64,000 bases of DNA, taken from Halonatronum saccharophilum DSM 13868 (GTDB lineage: Bacteria > Bacillota > Halanaerobiia > Halobacteroidales > Halobacteroidaceae). Location of the stretch: NCBI RefSeq assembly GCF_000517025.1, contig NZ_KI912095.1, positions 126,604 through 190,603 of the forward strand, written 5' to 3'. Position 1 is the stretch's first letter; each line of letters begins with the position of its first letter. Below are positions 42,969-52,176 of the stretch, one piece after another. Under the pieces are notes generated by a model. The model saw only the letters and a program-made list of their open reading frames with translations. It searched no databases and was not told the DNA's origin. Made by a program: the position numbers and the translations under genes.

Positions 42969-44213
42969 ATGTATCTTTTTAAGATTGCAGCTAGAAATTT
43001 ATTTAGAAGAAAGAAAAGAATGTTTATTATTTCTAGTATCTTAGCTTTAGCAGTAATAACCTTTTTACTTATAGATTCTTTTATGATTGGGATGATGGAT
43101 TTATCTTTTGGAAATGTAATTGATTTTGAGACACCACATATAGAGATAGGGCGAGAGGAATTTTTTATTCAAGCTGATGATGGTCAAGAATTACCTTTAG
43201 AAGAAACTTTTATTCCTGAGAAATATATGTTAGAAGAGATAAAGGCTAGTGATGGTTTTTTAGCTGTGACACCTGTTTTAGATTTTTCAGCTAGTTTTAT
43301 TGCTGGTAGAGAAGAATTTCCTGTCTTAGTTCGTTCTATAGAAACAGATAGTTTTGGTGGAGTATTTAAAAATGAAGATTATTTAGTGGAAGGAGAGTTT
43401 GTTGAAGCAGGAGATTCTGGGGTAGTGATTGGAAATCAAATGGCAGAATTTTTCGACTTAGAGATTGGAGATTTTTACACTTTGCGTTTTCAAGATAAAA
43501 ATGGATATTTTAGTACTATTGAAGGTGAAGTAAGAGGAATTACTACTACACCACATCCACAGATGAATATGGGGGTTGTATTTGTTGCTCGTGATTATGC
43601 AGTTAGTCGGCTTGGAGTTGAAGAAGATAATATAAGTCAATTGATGGTTAGGGTAGAAAATCGAGATTTAGCTCTTAGTAGTGCTCAAAGTTTGGCCAAT
43701 AAATTTAAGAATACAGATTACCAAGTTCGTTCTTATCGAGATGCCTCGGAAATGTTAGTTTCGCTTGAAGCTTGGGGTTATTTAGAGACTTATTTTATTT
43801 TAGCTCTTATTTTAATAGTAGGAGCAATCGGGATTATTAATACAATTGTTTTATCAGCTTTAGAAAGGATAGAAGAAATAGGAATGATGAAGGCAATGGG
43901 ATTAAAAGTAAATCAGATTGTTCGTGTCTTTTTATTAGAGGCTGCTGGCATTGGAGTAATTGGAGGATTAGTTGGCTGTATTATATCGGCGTTAATTAAT
44001 CATTTTTTTGTAAATTATGGTCTTGATTTAGATTTATATTTAGATGCAGAGTCTATGGGATTACCGATTTCAGGTAGACTTTATGGTGTCTGGAATGCTT
44101 CATCTTTTCTATTAATTTTTATTTTGGTAATTTTAATTGCCTTAATTGCTAGTATAATTCCTTCGTATTGGGCAGCTAGGAAAGATCCTGTTGATGCAAT
44201 ACACCATAGATAG
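42969..44213 (+). CDS. FtsX/MacB-type ABC permease 1 (LolC/E-like)
   Basis: From ATG 42969 (GGAGGGAG just upstream) the protein has 414 residues: an N-terminal membrane helix (RMFIISSILALAVITFLLID), a large extracytoplasmic MacB_PCD-like domain (~45-275) and three C-terminal helices including the FtsX motif ERIEEIGMMKAMGLK. The frame is open further upstream inside the ATPase gene, but those codons are not a likely start. It ends with the usual PVDAIHHR. Together with the second permease it should form the membrane part of a LolCDE- or MacB-like complex. Confidence 0.92.
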   Translation: MYLFKIAARNLFRRKKRMFIISSILALAVITFLLIDSFMIGMMDLSFGNVIDFETPHIEIGREEFFIQADDGQELPLEETFIPEKYMLEEIKASDGFLAVTPVLDFSASFIAGREEFPVLVRSIETDSFGGVFKNEDYLVEGEFVEAGDSGVVIGNQMAEFFDLEIGDFYTLRFQDKNGYFSTIEGEVRGITTTPHPQMNMGVVFVARDYAVSRLGVEEDNISQLMVRVENRDLALSSAQSLANKFKNTDYQVRSYRDASEMLVSLEAWGYLETYFILALILIVGAIGIINTIVLSALERIEEIGMMKAMGLKVNQIVRVFLLEAAGIGVIGGLVGCIISALINHFFVNYGLDLDLYLDAESMGLPISGRLYGVWNASSFLLIFILVILIALIASIIPSYWAARKDPVDAIHHR

Positions 44214-44301
44214 TTCAGCAATCAGTAATGAGTGATGAGTTAAGTTCTTTAATTCTTAATTTTTAACTCTTAATTTTTAATTAAAAAAGTGGGGTGAAAG
44301 G

Positions 44302-45561
44302 ATGTATTTATTAAAGATTGCTTGGCGTAATTTGACTCGTAATAAGCTTCGTACTTTAATTTCTGTTTTGGCAGTTACTGCTGTAGTGATGATTGTTATT
44401 TTTTCCCGGGGATTAACAGTAGCTTTTACAGAATCAAGTTTTAGTATGTATATTGATAATAACTTTGGTCATGTTAGAATTACAGATGAAGAATATAAAC
44501 TAAGGGAAATTTTATTATCCCTAGATTATACTGTAGATGGTTTTGATGGTTCTGGGGCAGATGAAATGATTAGTCGAATTGAAGAAAATAAGCTTGTTGA
44601 ACATGTACTTCCTAGAATTAGATTTGGAGCGATGGCCAGTATTGATGATAATTTGATAAGAATGATTGGGGTAGGGGTTGACCTTAGTAGAGAAATTAAT
44701 TATGGTGCTTTAGCAGATGATGTTAAAAGAGGAAGGATGCCTAAGAGCGGAAATGAGATTTTAGTAGGGCAGGGTTTATTAGAAGATTTAGAGACAGAGA
44801 TTGGCGATAGAGTAACTTTAATGTTTTCTGATGCTTATCAGTCTTTACAGGGACGTACTTTTGAGGTTGTAGGTATAAGAGAAACAGGGGTAGGAGAGTT
44901 AGATGATAATTTCTTTTACTTATCCTTAGAAACTGTCCAGGATATATTATGGCTTCATGATGAAGCAACTGAAATATTAGTTTTTACTTCTGATGCACGT
45001 AGAGCAGATGATTTACAGGCTGAGATGGATGCTTTATTAACAGAAAAAGGTGCAGGTAATTATTCAGCTGTAGTTTGGAATGAAGCTGATCCAATGATAG
45101 AAATTTATGATGAAGTGGTTGATCTTATGAATTTTGCTTATGTTCTTTTTATTATAATGGGAACTGTTGTGGTAGTTAGTACCTTGACTATGATTATTAG
45201 AGAGAGAACTTCAGAGATAGGTATGATGGCTGCTTTAGGACTTAAAAGCAAAGAAATTATGAAAATTTTTGTTTTAGAGGGTGGTTTTATTGGATTGATA
45301 GGTAGTCTTTTAGGGGTAGTTGGAGGGGGAATAATTACTTTCTACTATTCAAAAGTAGGGCTTCATGTAGAAGCTTTTGCTGAATCAATAGGTGAAATGG
45401 ATCTCTTAGTTGAGCCAGTTTTTTATGTTGGTTTTAGTTTTGAAAATTTAATTGTCAGTTTTATTTTAGGAGTTTTAATTGTAACTTTTGCTTGTTTTTA
45501 TCCAGCTCGTAAGGCAGCTAAGTTAGAGCCAGTTGATGCTTTGCATTATATTGATGAGTAA
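44302..45561 (+). CDS. FtsX/MacB-type ABC permease 2 (LolC/E-like)
   Basis: The 419-residue partner of the previous permease has the same layout: N-terminal helix after LKIAWRNLTRNKLRTLISV, periplasmic domain, three C-terminal helices with RTSEIGMMAALGLKSKEIM, and the end PVDALHYIDE. Two different permeases with one ATPase is the LolCDE arrangement rather than the MacB homodimer. The 88-nt spacer before it contains short A/T-rich direct repeats (TTCTTAATTTTTAAC type). Confidence 0.92.
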   Translation: MYLLKIAWRNLTRNKLRTLISVLAVTAVVMIVIFSRGLTVAFTESSFSMYIDNNFGHVRITDEEYKLREILLSLDYTVDGFDGSGADEMISRIEENKLVEHVLPRIRFGAMASIDDNLIRMIGVGVDLSREINYGALADDVKRGRMPKSGNEILVGQGLLEDLETEIGDRVTLMFSDAYQSLQGRTFEVVGIRETGVGELDDNFFYLSLETVQDILWLHDEATEILVFTSDARRADDLQAEMDALLTEKGAGNYSAVVWNEADPMIEIYDEVVDLMNFAYVLFIIMGTVVVVSTLTMIIRERTSEIGMMAALGLKSKEIMKIFVLEGGFIGLIGSLLGVVGGGIITFYYSKVGLHVEAFAESIGEMDLLVEPVFYVGFSFENLIVSFILGVLIVTFACFYPARKAAKLEPVDALHYIDE

Positions 45562-45578
45562 TGAAGGAGGAATTAATA

Positions 45579-46340
45579 ATGAGAAAAAAATTATGGTATC
45601 TTTTATTAATAGGCGGATTAATTTTATTTATAGGAGTAAGTTCTAATTTTGTTTTAGCAGAAGGTTTAACGGCGACGGAGATAATGGAGCGGGTTGATGA
45701 CAATGAGTATATTGAATCTGCTCGAATGGAAGCGAAGATGATAATTGAAGATAGAGGTAGAAAAAGGGTTAATGAATTTTACTCTTATCTCCAAGGAGAA
45801 AATAGTCTAAGTGAATTTACTAATCCTAGAGATAGGGGGACTAGATATCTTAAGCTAGGTAATGACTTATGGATGTATTTCCCTGCTGCTGAAGATTTAG
45901 TTAGTATTTCTGGACATATGATGCGAGATGGAATGATGGGGAGTGATTTTTCATATGAAGATTCTGTGGAATCGCAACAGTTGTCAGAGCTTTACCATTT
46001 TGAGTTAAAAGGTGAAGAGATTATTAATGGTGGAGAAACTTATGTTATCTTAGCTACTGCCCGTGAGGGTGAAGATGTCTCCTATTATCAAAGAAAGATT
46101 TGGGTTGATCAGGAACGTTTTGTAATGTTAAGAGGAGAGTATTTTAGTACTAGTGGGAGATTGCTTAAGGAGATGGAAGTTAAAGAAGTTCAAGAGTTTA
46201 GAGATGGACGATATTTTCCGATTGAAGTTGTGATGAATGATAAATTAAGGCAAGGAAGTAGAACTACTATGAAGGTTACAGAGATTGATTTCGATTATGA
46301 TATTCCAGAAGGTAAGATATCGTTAGAAACGCTTAATTAG
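45579..46340 (+). CDS. LolA-like outer-membrane lipoprotein-sorting protein
   Basis: From ATG 45579 (15 nt after the start of AAGGAGG) the protein has 253 residues with a cleavable signal peptide (LWYLLLIGGLILFIGVSSNFVLA) and a beta-rich LolA/LppX-like fold: NEFYSYLQGENSLSEFTNPRDRGTRYLKLG, LWMYFPAAEDLVSISGHMM and YYQRKIWVDQERF. The COG2834 group of such proteins carries hydrophobic cargo across the periplasm. An upstream ATG at 45561 is the Shine-Dalgarno itself and is not the start. It follows two LolC/E-like permeases and precedes a beta-barrel protein, a complete inner-to-outer membrane route. Confidence 0.88.
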   Translation: MRKKLWYLLLIGGLILFIGVSSNFVLAEGLTATEIMERVDDNEYIESARMEAKMIIEDRGRKRVNEFYSYLQGENSLSEFTNPRDRGTRYLKLGNDLWMYFPAAEDLVSISGHMMRDGMMGSDFSYEDSVESQQLSELYHFELKGEEIINGGETYVILATAREGEDVSYYQRKIWVDQERFVMLRGEYFSTSGRLLKEMEVKEVQEFRDGRYFPIEVVMNDKLRQGSRTTMKVTEIDFDYDIPEGKISLETLN

Positions 46341-46427
46341 TTGATAGTTAGGTTCAAAAGCATAAGAGTAGTTTGTTGTAAAGATTTTGATTTAAACTAT
46401 TAACTATTAAAATTGGAGGTGAAAAGA

Positions 46428-47540
46428 TTGAACTTTCAAAGTAAAGTTAAAATTTTTTTGATAGTATTTATTTTATTATTAACTTTAATTGTTAATTTAA
46501 AAAGTGTAAAAGCAGTTGAGATCGGCGGAGAGTTAGAGATAGGTAGTGGTTTATCATATAGCGATGATTTAAAAGCAGAATTTTATGGACAAGGAGAGTT
46601 CGAATTATTTTTACCCCAATCTTCTATCGTAGAACCTAGGTTAGTCTTTCAAACATCATTAGCAGATGATAGAGTAAATTCTGATATTAAGTATATGTAT
46701 ATTCGGCATAGAAAAGATGGAAATCATCTTACAGTTGGTCGGCAACCTGTTTCTTGGTCTTATGGAGCGATGATTAATCTTTTAGATTATGGGTTAGGAA
46801 TAGATGGGTTGGCCGATGAGACGATTAGGCCAGGGATTGATGGTTTGCGTTATCATTATTCTTTAGGTGAAGGGCGAAACATACAATTAGTTACTTCTTT
46901 TTCTGAATTTTCTAGAGTTGAGTTAGATGAATTAGGTTATGGAGGTAGACTCCGCTTGCCAGGAAGTGGTTATGATTTAAGTTTTAACTTGGCCTATCAG
47001 CCACTTGGAAAAGATAATTTATTGCGTACGGGAATGACTTATAATAAGGACATTGGTGATATTGGCACATATGGTTCATTAGGTTATTTTTATAAGCAAG
47101 ATCGAGAGATAGATGATATAATGCTTCAACTTGGGATGGATTATAGTTGGATAGTCGGTGGGGATAATGGTTATGGAGGAAGACAGTTGATTTTACAGGC
47201 AGAGTACTTTAGATTTTTAAAGAATAATTTAAATGCTAGTATAATGAGCAAATTAATGATTGGTGGAGGAGAAGCGGAAGGGGCAGGAAGCGGATTAGAA
47301 ACTGTATTGCTAAGCAATAGAGATTTATTAACACTTAATCTTTCTACTAGCTTAGATTATTTTTCTGATTTAGGACTTCTTCTAATGATAGAAACAAAAG
47401 ATTGCAAGACAGTTTTAGCACCTTATTATAGTAGCGATTTAGGTGGAGGATTGGAAATGAGTATTGATGCAATGGTTTTAAGAGATAGTGGGGGTGATTT
47501 TTATTCTGGAATTTCTTCTAGTTTGAGTTATTATTTCTAA
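46428..47540 (+). CDS. Outer-membrane beta-barrel protein
   Basis: The protein (370 residues from TTG 46428, seven nt after GGAGGTG) has a signal peptide (VKIFLIVFILLLTLIVNLKSV...) followed by alternating-polarity beta strands throughout, e.g. YMYIRHRKDGNHLTVGRQPVSW and GTYGSLGYFYKQDREI. It ends in SSLSYYF; a C-terminal aromatic is the signal used by the BAM machinery. It has no recognisable catalytic motif. As the last gene of the TetR/ABC/LolA-like operon, it may accept or exchange the cargo moved by the transporter. This gene and the LolA-like one are the best evidence here for a diderm host. Confidence 0.85.
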   Translation: MNFQSKVKIFLIVFILLLTLIVNLKSVKAVEIGGELEIGSGLSYSDDLKAEFYGQGEFELFLPQSSIVEPRLVFQTSLADDRVNSDIKYMYIRHRKDGNHLTVGRQPVSWSYGAMINLLDYGLGIDGLADETIRPGIDGLRYHYSLGEGRNIQLVTSFSEFSRVELDELGYGGRLRLPGSGYDLSFNLAYQPLGKDNLLRTGMTYNKDIGDIGTYGSLGYFYKQDREIDDIMLQLGMDYSWIVGGDNGYGGRQLILQAEYFRFLKNNLNASIMSKLMIGGGEAEGAGSGLETVLLSNRDLLTLNLSTSLDYFSDLGLLLMIETKDCKTVLAPYYSSDLGGGLEMSIDAMVLRDSGGDFYSGISSSLSYYF

Positions 47541-47552
47541 TGGTTTATTTTG

Positions 47553-47576
47553 GAGGGCTTTTGGCCCTCTTTTTTT
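47553..47576 (+). terminator. Terminator of the TetR-controlled envelope operon
   Basis: GAGGGC (47553-47558) pairs with GCCCTC (47564-47569) around a short loop; T-rich sequence follows. Confidence 0.88.
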
Positions 47577-47596
47577 AAAATACTAGGAGGCTAACT

Positions 47597-47960
47597 ATGA
47601 AGGATATTTTTAATAAAATTAATTTATTAAAAGCAAGATTGTATTTAGAAGGTGGAGAAAATATCATATTGGCTTTAAAAAATAACAGGGTAGTTGAAGA
47701 GAGCAGTTTTAAAGAGTAATAAAAAGATTTCTTTAATTAAGAAGATGAAAATTTATCTACTTAAGTTATTTATGTTGATACCTTTAAATAAAATCGATAA
47801 AATTGAAGAAAGTGATTCTAAAGTTAATAGGATTAATCTTTTTACTGCTGATAAGAAGAGTCAACTTATACCAGCGTCTTGCTTATAATACAATTGAGAA
47901 AGAAGCTAATGAAGAGATTAGAATTTACCATATGTTAATAATTAAAATTTAGGGAAAAAT
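47597..47960 (+). pseudogene. Relic small gene(s); member of a repeated decayed module
   Basis: A 40-codon ORF (47597-47719, after CTAGGAGG) encodes MKDIFNKINLLKARLYLEGG... with no recognisable family. Downstream, broken frames read FTADKKSQLIPA and then YNTIEKEANEEIRIYH. The same phrases recur in degraded form at 59540-59640 and 61165-61310. The 61-aa frame at 47694-47888 crosses these relics and is not a credible gene. Confidence 0.55.
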
Positions 47961-47989
47961 CTAAAATTAAAGATATGGAGTGATATATT

Positions 47990-48772
47990 ATTTCAAAAAA
48001 GAAAATACTTTATTCAACTATTTTTATATTTATATTGACTGCTACAACTTTAGCTAATTTAACAAATAAAAATGAAATTACTACTAAAGATAATATAGAG
48101 GATAAAATTATAGAAATTGAGGTTGTAGCGGGCGAAGAATGGGAGCATAAACTTAGAATAATTAGATGGTTGCCTTTTATAAGAGTAACCAATCAACCTC
48201 AAATAGCAATTTGGATTGAGGATATAAATAAGCATTACTTAGAAACTTTATATGTAACAGAGAGTGCTGCTAAACAAAATTGGAGGAGAGTTCCAAGTGA
48301 AGTTATTCGTAGAAAAGAGATTAATCGTCCAGAAGCTTTACCTCATTGGACTCATCAAAGAAAAAGGTATGAAGATGAAGAATATTTAGCAACAAAAGCA
48401 TATACTATACCTGATGTTGTTACATCTGCTACTCCTAAAGAAAGTTTTAGAATATCTAGTAAAGTAAAGACTCAAATTGAAGAAGTTATTATTAAGGTTG
48501 AAGTTAATCATTCTACCCACTTTAATGAATATTATAGTAAAGATATTAAAGAAGGAAATAAGTATTATAGTGGCGGAGAATGGGGGAGTGGACAGCCTGC
48601 AGTTATATATGCAGGAAGAATTAATTTTAATGATGATTTAAAAGAATATTCATTAAGGATTATTGGCCATAGTAGTCCTGATGGTCAAAGTGGAAGATTA
48701 TATTCTGATATTTCCAAATTAACAACTGCTAAAGATATTCTTGAAGATATAATAGTAAAAGTAGAAGAATAA
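47990..48772 (+). CDS. Exported protein of unknown function, DUF2271-like; probable ATT start
   Basis: The frame is open from 47984. The natural start is ATT 47990, nine nt after GGAG, which gives a signal peptide SKKKILYSTIFIFILTATTLA. The only NTG alternative, TTG 48035, falls inside that hydrophobic segment. The mature part contains QIAIWIEDINKHYLETLYVT, WRRVPS, VVTSATPKESF and a Gly-rich region before PAVIYAGRINF, which resembles DUF2271-type periplasmic proteins that accompany iron or redox systems. That family link is tentative. The decayed outer-membrane-protein tail just downstream may have been its partner. Confidence 0.6.
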   Translation: MSKKKILYSTIFIFILTATTLANLTNKNEITTKDNIEDKIIEIEVVAGEEWEHKLRIIRWLPFIRVTNQPQIAIWIEDINKHYLETLYVTESAAKQNWRRVPSEVIRRKEINRPEALPHWTHQRKRYEDEEYLATKAYTIPDVVTSATPKESFRISSKVKTQIEEVIIKVEVNHSTHFNEYYSKDIKEGNKYYSGGEWGSGQPAVIYAGRINFNDDLKEYSLRIIGHSSPDGQSGRLYSDISKLTTAKDILEDIIVKVEE

Positions 48773-48838
48773 TTTATAGAGGGAGGATAAATATAATTTT
48801 GTAAAAAGGAATAATAAAAGAAAGTTTAATTTAGCTAT

Positions 48839-49024
48839 TTGAGCTACGTATTAACTTATATTATCAATTTTAGCTCCTTTACTGTTTTAAACTTAGGTGA
48901 TGGTTATTTATTAACGTATGATTTTGATGAAAATTGGACGATAGCTGGTAGTAAAATTACAGGTGGACCATTAGAAAATCTTTATGGATTAGCTGTAACT
49001 GCTAGATTGAGTTTTGGATTTTAG
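48839..49024 (+). pseudogene. C-terminal scrap of an outer-membrane beta-barrel gene
   Basis: The frame encodes about 60 residues ending VTARLSFGF, with beta-barrel-like strands (LGDGYLLTYDFDENWTIAG) and a C-terminal phenylalanine. It has no RBS or signal peptide, and several stops lie just upstream in all frames. It is best read as the 3' remnant of a porin- or TonB-receptor-like gene. Confidence 0.6.
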
Positions 49025-49110
49025 GTTATAATTATGAAGAGATATATTTAATTTACTATAGTCTCTATATATTAAATATTTGTATGTTTTTTAAGAAGGT
49101 GTTATAAATT

Positions 49111-50187
49111 ATGTTTTTAAAAATTATAAAGAATACTTATAATGAAATAAAAGTTTATTCGTTATTAGGTATTTTAGTTACGATTGGGTTAATGTTTTAT
49201 GCCCATGGGTTCTCAATTAATATGTATGCTTTAATAGGTAACATATTATTAGGATATATCTTTGCTTTTTGTATTTTTATAATTAATCAAATCATAACCT
49301 TAATATTATATAAATTATTTCCTAGATATAAAAAGTTTATTATATTAAGGTTAGTAATTTTCTTTTTGATTAGTATTTCTATTTCATTTGTTTTAATAGA
49401 AATATTTGCATTAGTTGTTAATTTTACTAATTTTAAAGCACATAATTTTTATACAATTAATAATGTTTTTAAATGTTCTTTTGCTATAGGATTTGTAGCA
49501 GTAGCTATATATTCAGTAATTATAACATATAAAGAAAAATTAAGATTAGAAAGAGTTAATAAAAAATTATTACTAACAGAAGAAAGAAATAAAATTGCAA
49601 GAGAAATTCATGATGAGGTGGGACATATATTAATTGCTTCAATAATGCAGATAGAATTAAGTAAAAAATTAATTAAAAAGGGAGAGTTTAAATTAGCTTT
49701 AAAAAAATTAGATTCAGGGCAAAATAAGATTAGAAATGGTTTAGATGATATAAGAAAAATAGTAAGACTATTAAAAGAAGATAGAGACGAATTTAATTTA
49801 AAAGTTGCACTAAAGTTTTTAATTAAAGATTTCAAAGAAGCTACAAATGTAGATATAAAATATGACATTGATGAGATGAATAGATTGAATATTTTACAAG
49901 AAGAGATTATTTATAAAGCACTCAAGGAAGGACTAACTAATGGGGTTAAACATAGCAGGGCTGATAGATTTAGATTTAAATTAAAAAATAAAGGTAATAA
50001 AGTTGAATTTTTATTAAAAAATAATGGGTTAGGAACTGATGAAATAAAAAAAGGATTTGGGCTTGCTAATATGGAAGATAGAGTTAAAGGACAAGGAGGT
50101 TTATTAGAAATTGATTCAAAGAAAGGAAAGGGATTTAGCTTGAAAATAAAAATTCCTATCAGAGGAGATAATAATGAAAGAGATTAG
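49111..50187 (+). CDS. Membrane histidine kinase, HisKA_3 (NarL/LiaS) type
   Basis: The 358-residue sensor kinase has about four or five N-terminal hydrophobic helices (~15-145), a short linker, a HisKA_3 dimerisation domain with phospho-acceptor H167 (REIHDEVGHIL), and a HATPase domain (EEIIYKALKEGLTNGVKHS N-box; GFGLANMEDRVKGQGG G-boxes). No large extracytoplasmic sensor is present, so it may sense within the membrane. It overlaps the response-regulator gene by 14 nt. A decayed partial copy lies at 50852-51490. Confidence 0.92.
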   Translation: MFLKIIKNTYNEIKVYSLLGILVTIGLMFYAHGFSINMYALIGNILLGYIFAFCIFIINQIITLILYKLFPRYKKFIILRLVIFFLISISISFVLIEIFALVVNFTNFKAHNFYTINNVFKCSFAIGFVAVAIYSVIITYKEKLRLERVNKKLLLTEERNKIAREIHDEVGHILIASIMQIELSKKLIKKGEFKLALKKLDSGQNKIRNGLDDIRKIVRLLKEDRDEFNLKVALKFLIKDFKEATNVDIKYDIDEMNRLNILQEEIIYKALKEGLTNGVKHSRADRFRFKLKNKGNKVEFLLKNNGLGTDEIKKGFGLANMEDRVKGQGGLLEIDSKKGKGFSLKIKIPIRGDNNERD

Positions 50188-50800
50188 AGTTTTAATAGCT
50201 GATGATCAATCATTGATAAGAGATGGTTTAAAAATGCTTTTAGATTTAGAAGAAGGCATAGAGGTAGTAGATACTGCCAAGGATGGTATGGAGGCTTATG
50301 ATATGGTAAGAAAACACAAGCCAAATCTTGTATTAATGGATATAAGAATGCCTAAAATGAATGGGATATTGAGTATTAAAAAGATTAAAAATAATTATCC
50401 AGCGACAAAAATTATAGTATTAACAACTTTTGATGATAAGGATTATATCATAGATGTGTTTAACTATGGAGCAGAAGGATATATTTTAAAAGATATTGAT
50501 AGCGAAAAACTTATAAAAGTAATTCGTGATGCGATTAATGATGAACTTCTTTTACCAGTTGAAATAGCTAAAAAATTAATAAAAGAAGAAAAAAAAGAAA
50601 CTATTGCTTTGACAACGTTAGAGAAGGAAGTAGCTATGATGTTGGCTAAAGGAAGGGATAATAAACAAATAGCTAAAAGTTTAAATATTGCTTACGGAAC
50701 GGCTAGAAATAAGGTGAGCTCTATTTATAATAAAATAGGTTTTAGTAATAGAAGTAAGGCAGTTTTATATTTAAAAGAATATTTTGATAATGAACAATAA
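50174..50800 (+). CDS. NarL/LuxR-family response regulator
   Basis: The 208-residue regulator has a receiver domain with acidic pocket IADDQS, phospho-acceptor D56 (LVLMDIRMPKMNG), the conserved Thr (VLTTFDD) and Lys (YILKDI), and a C-terminal LuxR-type helix-turn-helix (EVAMMLAKGRDNKQIAKSLNIAYGTARNKVSSIYNKI). Translational overlap with the kinase shows the pair works together. Its targets are unknown; the neighbouring chemoreceptors and envelope operon are candidates. A degenerate copy lies at 54402-54845. Confidence 0.94.
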   Translation: MKEIRVLIADDQSLIRDGLKMLLDLEEGIEVVDTAKDGMEAYDMVRKHKPNLVLMDIRMPKMNGILSIKKIKNNYPATKIIVLTTFDDKDYIIDVFNYGAEGYILKDIDSEKLIKVIRDAINDELLLPVEIAKKLIKEEKKETIALTTLEKEVAMMLAKGRDNKQIAKSLNIAYGTARNKVSSIYNKIGFSNRSKAVLYLKEYFDNEQ

Positions 50801-50851
50801 GAATTAAACTTCATTTTAAAGAAATAGTAGGTGAAGAAGTAGATACTTATA

Positions 50852-51490
50852 ATTGAACTATTTAAAAATTATAGATTTAAACTGTTAATTACTTTGATTT
50901 TAATTTTTATTCTATCTATAGTTATTGGTGTTAATTATTATATCATTATAGAAAGATCTTGATGAATGAATATAAAGAAACCAAACAAAATGCAATTAGT
51001 CAAACAAAAATGGTTTTGAATTTGCTTGATACTAATTATGTAATATCAAATTAAAAGAGCTTTAGATAATATAAGAAAAACAATAAGTGTGTTAAAAAAT
51101 AGAGAAGAGATTGACTTTGTGAACTCAATGAAATTTTTAATTGATGATTTTGAAGAAGATACAGATGTATGTGTGAAGTATAAAATTGATAAAATATTTG
51201 AATTAACTCTTTTACAAGAAGAAATTATTTATAGAGCACTTAAAGATGGCTTAATTAATGGAGTTAGATATGGTCAGGCTACTATTTTTAGATTTGAATT
51301 GCAAAAGAGAGATAGTAAAATCAAATTAGAAGATAATGGTATAGGGTGCGAGAATTTAGAAAAAGGAGTTGGTCTTATAACTATAGAGGATAGAATTAAG
51401 GGACAAGGTGGGAGTTTAAAGATTAATTTTAAAAAAGGAAAAGGGTTTATTTTAGAAATAGAAATACCTTTAAGAGAAGATAAGCATTGA
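50852..51490 (+). pseudogene. Decayed histidine kinase: sensor scrap joined to a partial HATPase domain
   Basis: The first part reads FKNYRFKLLITLILIFILS, a membrane-anchor start, and stops at ~50963. A second stretch (NEYKETKQNAISQTKMVLN) looks like an extracytoplasmic sensor. After a stop near 51052 a third part, RALDNIRKTISVLKNREE and the ORF 51089-51490, aligns with the linker and HATPase domain of the intact kinase at 49111, including ILQEEIIYKALKEGL-like and EDRIKGQGGSLKI segments. The phospho-acceptor histidine region is absent. Deletion has joined two ends of one or two kinase genes. Confidence 0.7.
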
Positions 51491-51618
51491 AAAACAATTA
51501 AATAATAATTATAAAAAGTTACAATTGTCATTGAAATTACTGACATTTGTGACTTTTTTGATGTTGAAATTTGTTATAATATAGATAATAGTTATATTGA
51601 ATTTAGGAGGTGGAAAAA

Positions 51619-52176
51619 ATTAGCATCTCGCTTTTAAAAAAAGAAAATAATTTTTCTTATACTTATAATCATTGTCAAGCAGTTTCAAAATATAGTGCTT
51701 TTTTGGCACAAGAAATAAATCTTAATCAAGAAAAAATAGAAGGAATTAAAATTGCAGCTGTATTACATGATATAGGAAAGATAGCAGTTCCTCATTTTAT
51801 CTTACATAAACCAGAGCGTTTAACTAAAGAAGAATTTGAAGTAATAAAGCTTCATCCTTCTGTAGGATATAATATTTTAAAAGGAACTGGATTAAATAAA
51901 AAAATTCACCTTAATTCTATACTTTATCATCATGAAAGGTATGATGGGCAAGGATATCCAGAAGGTTTGAAAGGGGAAGAAATACCGTTAGAAGCTAGGA
52001 TAGTAGGTATAGCAGATGCGTTTGATGCTATGACATCTAAACGACCTTATAATAAAGCCCTTTCAATTGAAAGGGGATTAAAAGAGTTAAAAGATAATGC
52101 TGGGAGTCAATTTGACCCTTATTTAGTAGAAGTTTTTGTTAATTCACAGTATTTCAGGAGGAGTATAAATGAATAA
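51619..52176 (+). CDS. HD-GYP domain protein (probable cyclic-di-GMP phosphodiesterase); probable ATT start
   Basis: The ~185-residue protein is a bare HD-GYP domain: [20 protein letters not shown] (HD dyad), [34 protein letters not shown] (GYP motif), [19 protein letters not shown]. Such domains hydrolyse c-di-GMP. In the frame, GTG 51610 overlaps AGGAGG (51605-51610) and cannot be served by it; ATT 51619, eight nt downstream, is the best placed start. It overlaps the chemoreceptor gene that follows by 8 nt, which links c-di-GMP turnover with chemotaxis. Confidence 0.88.
   Translation: MSISLLKKENNFSYTYNHCQAVSKYSAFLAQEINLNQEKIEGIKIAAVLHDIGKIAVPHFILHKPERLTKEEFEVIKLHPSVGYNILKGTGLNKKIHLNSILYHHERYDGQGYPEGLKGEEIPLEARIVGIADAFDAMTSKRPYNKALSIERGLKELKDNAGSQFDPYLVEVFVNSQYFRRSINE

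Noticed and set aside
47694..47888. 64-codon ORF as a real gene
   Set aside because: Overlaps a small ORF and degraded repeat sequence, lacks an RBS, and its end matches a broken frame of the relic module.
48035..48772. TTG 48035 as start of the exported protein
   Set aside because: It would begin inside the hydrophobic core of an obvious signal peptide and has no Shine-Dalgarno.
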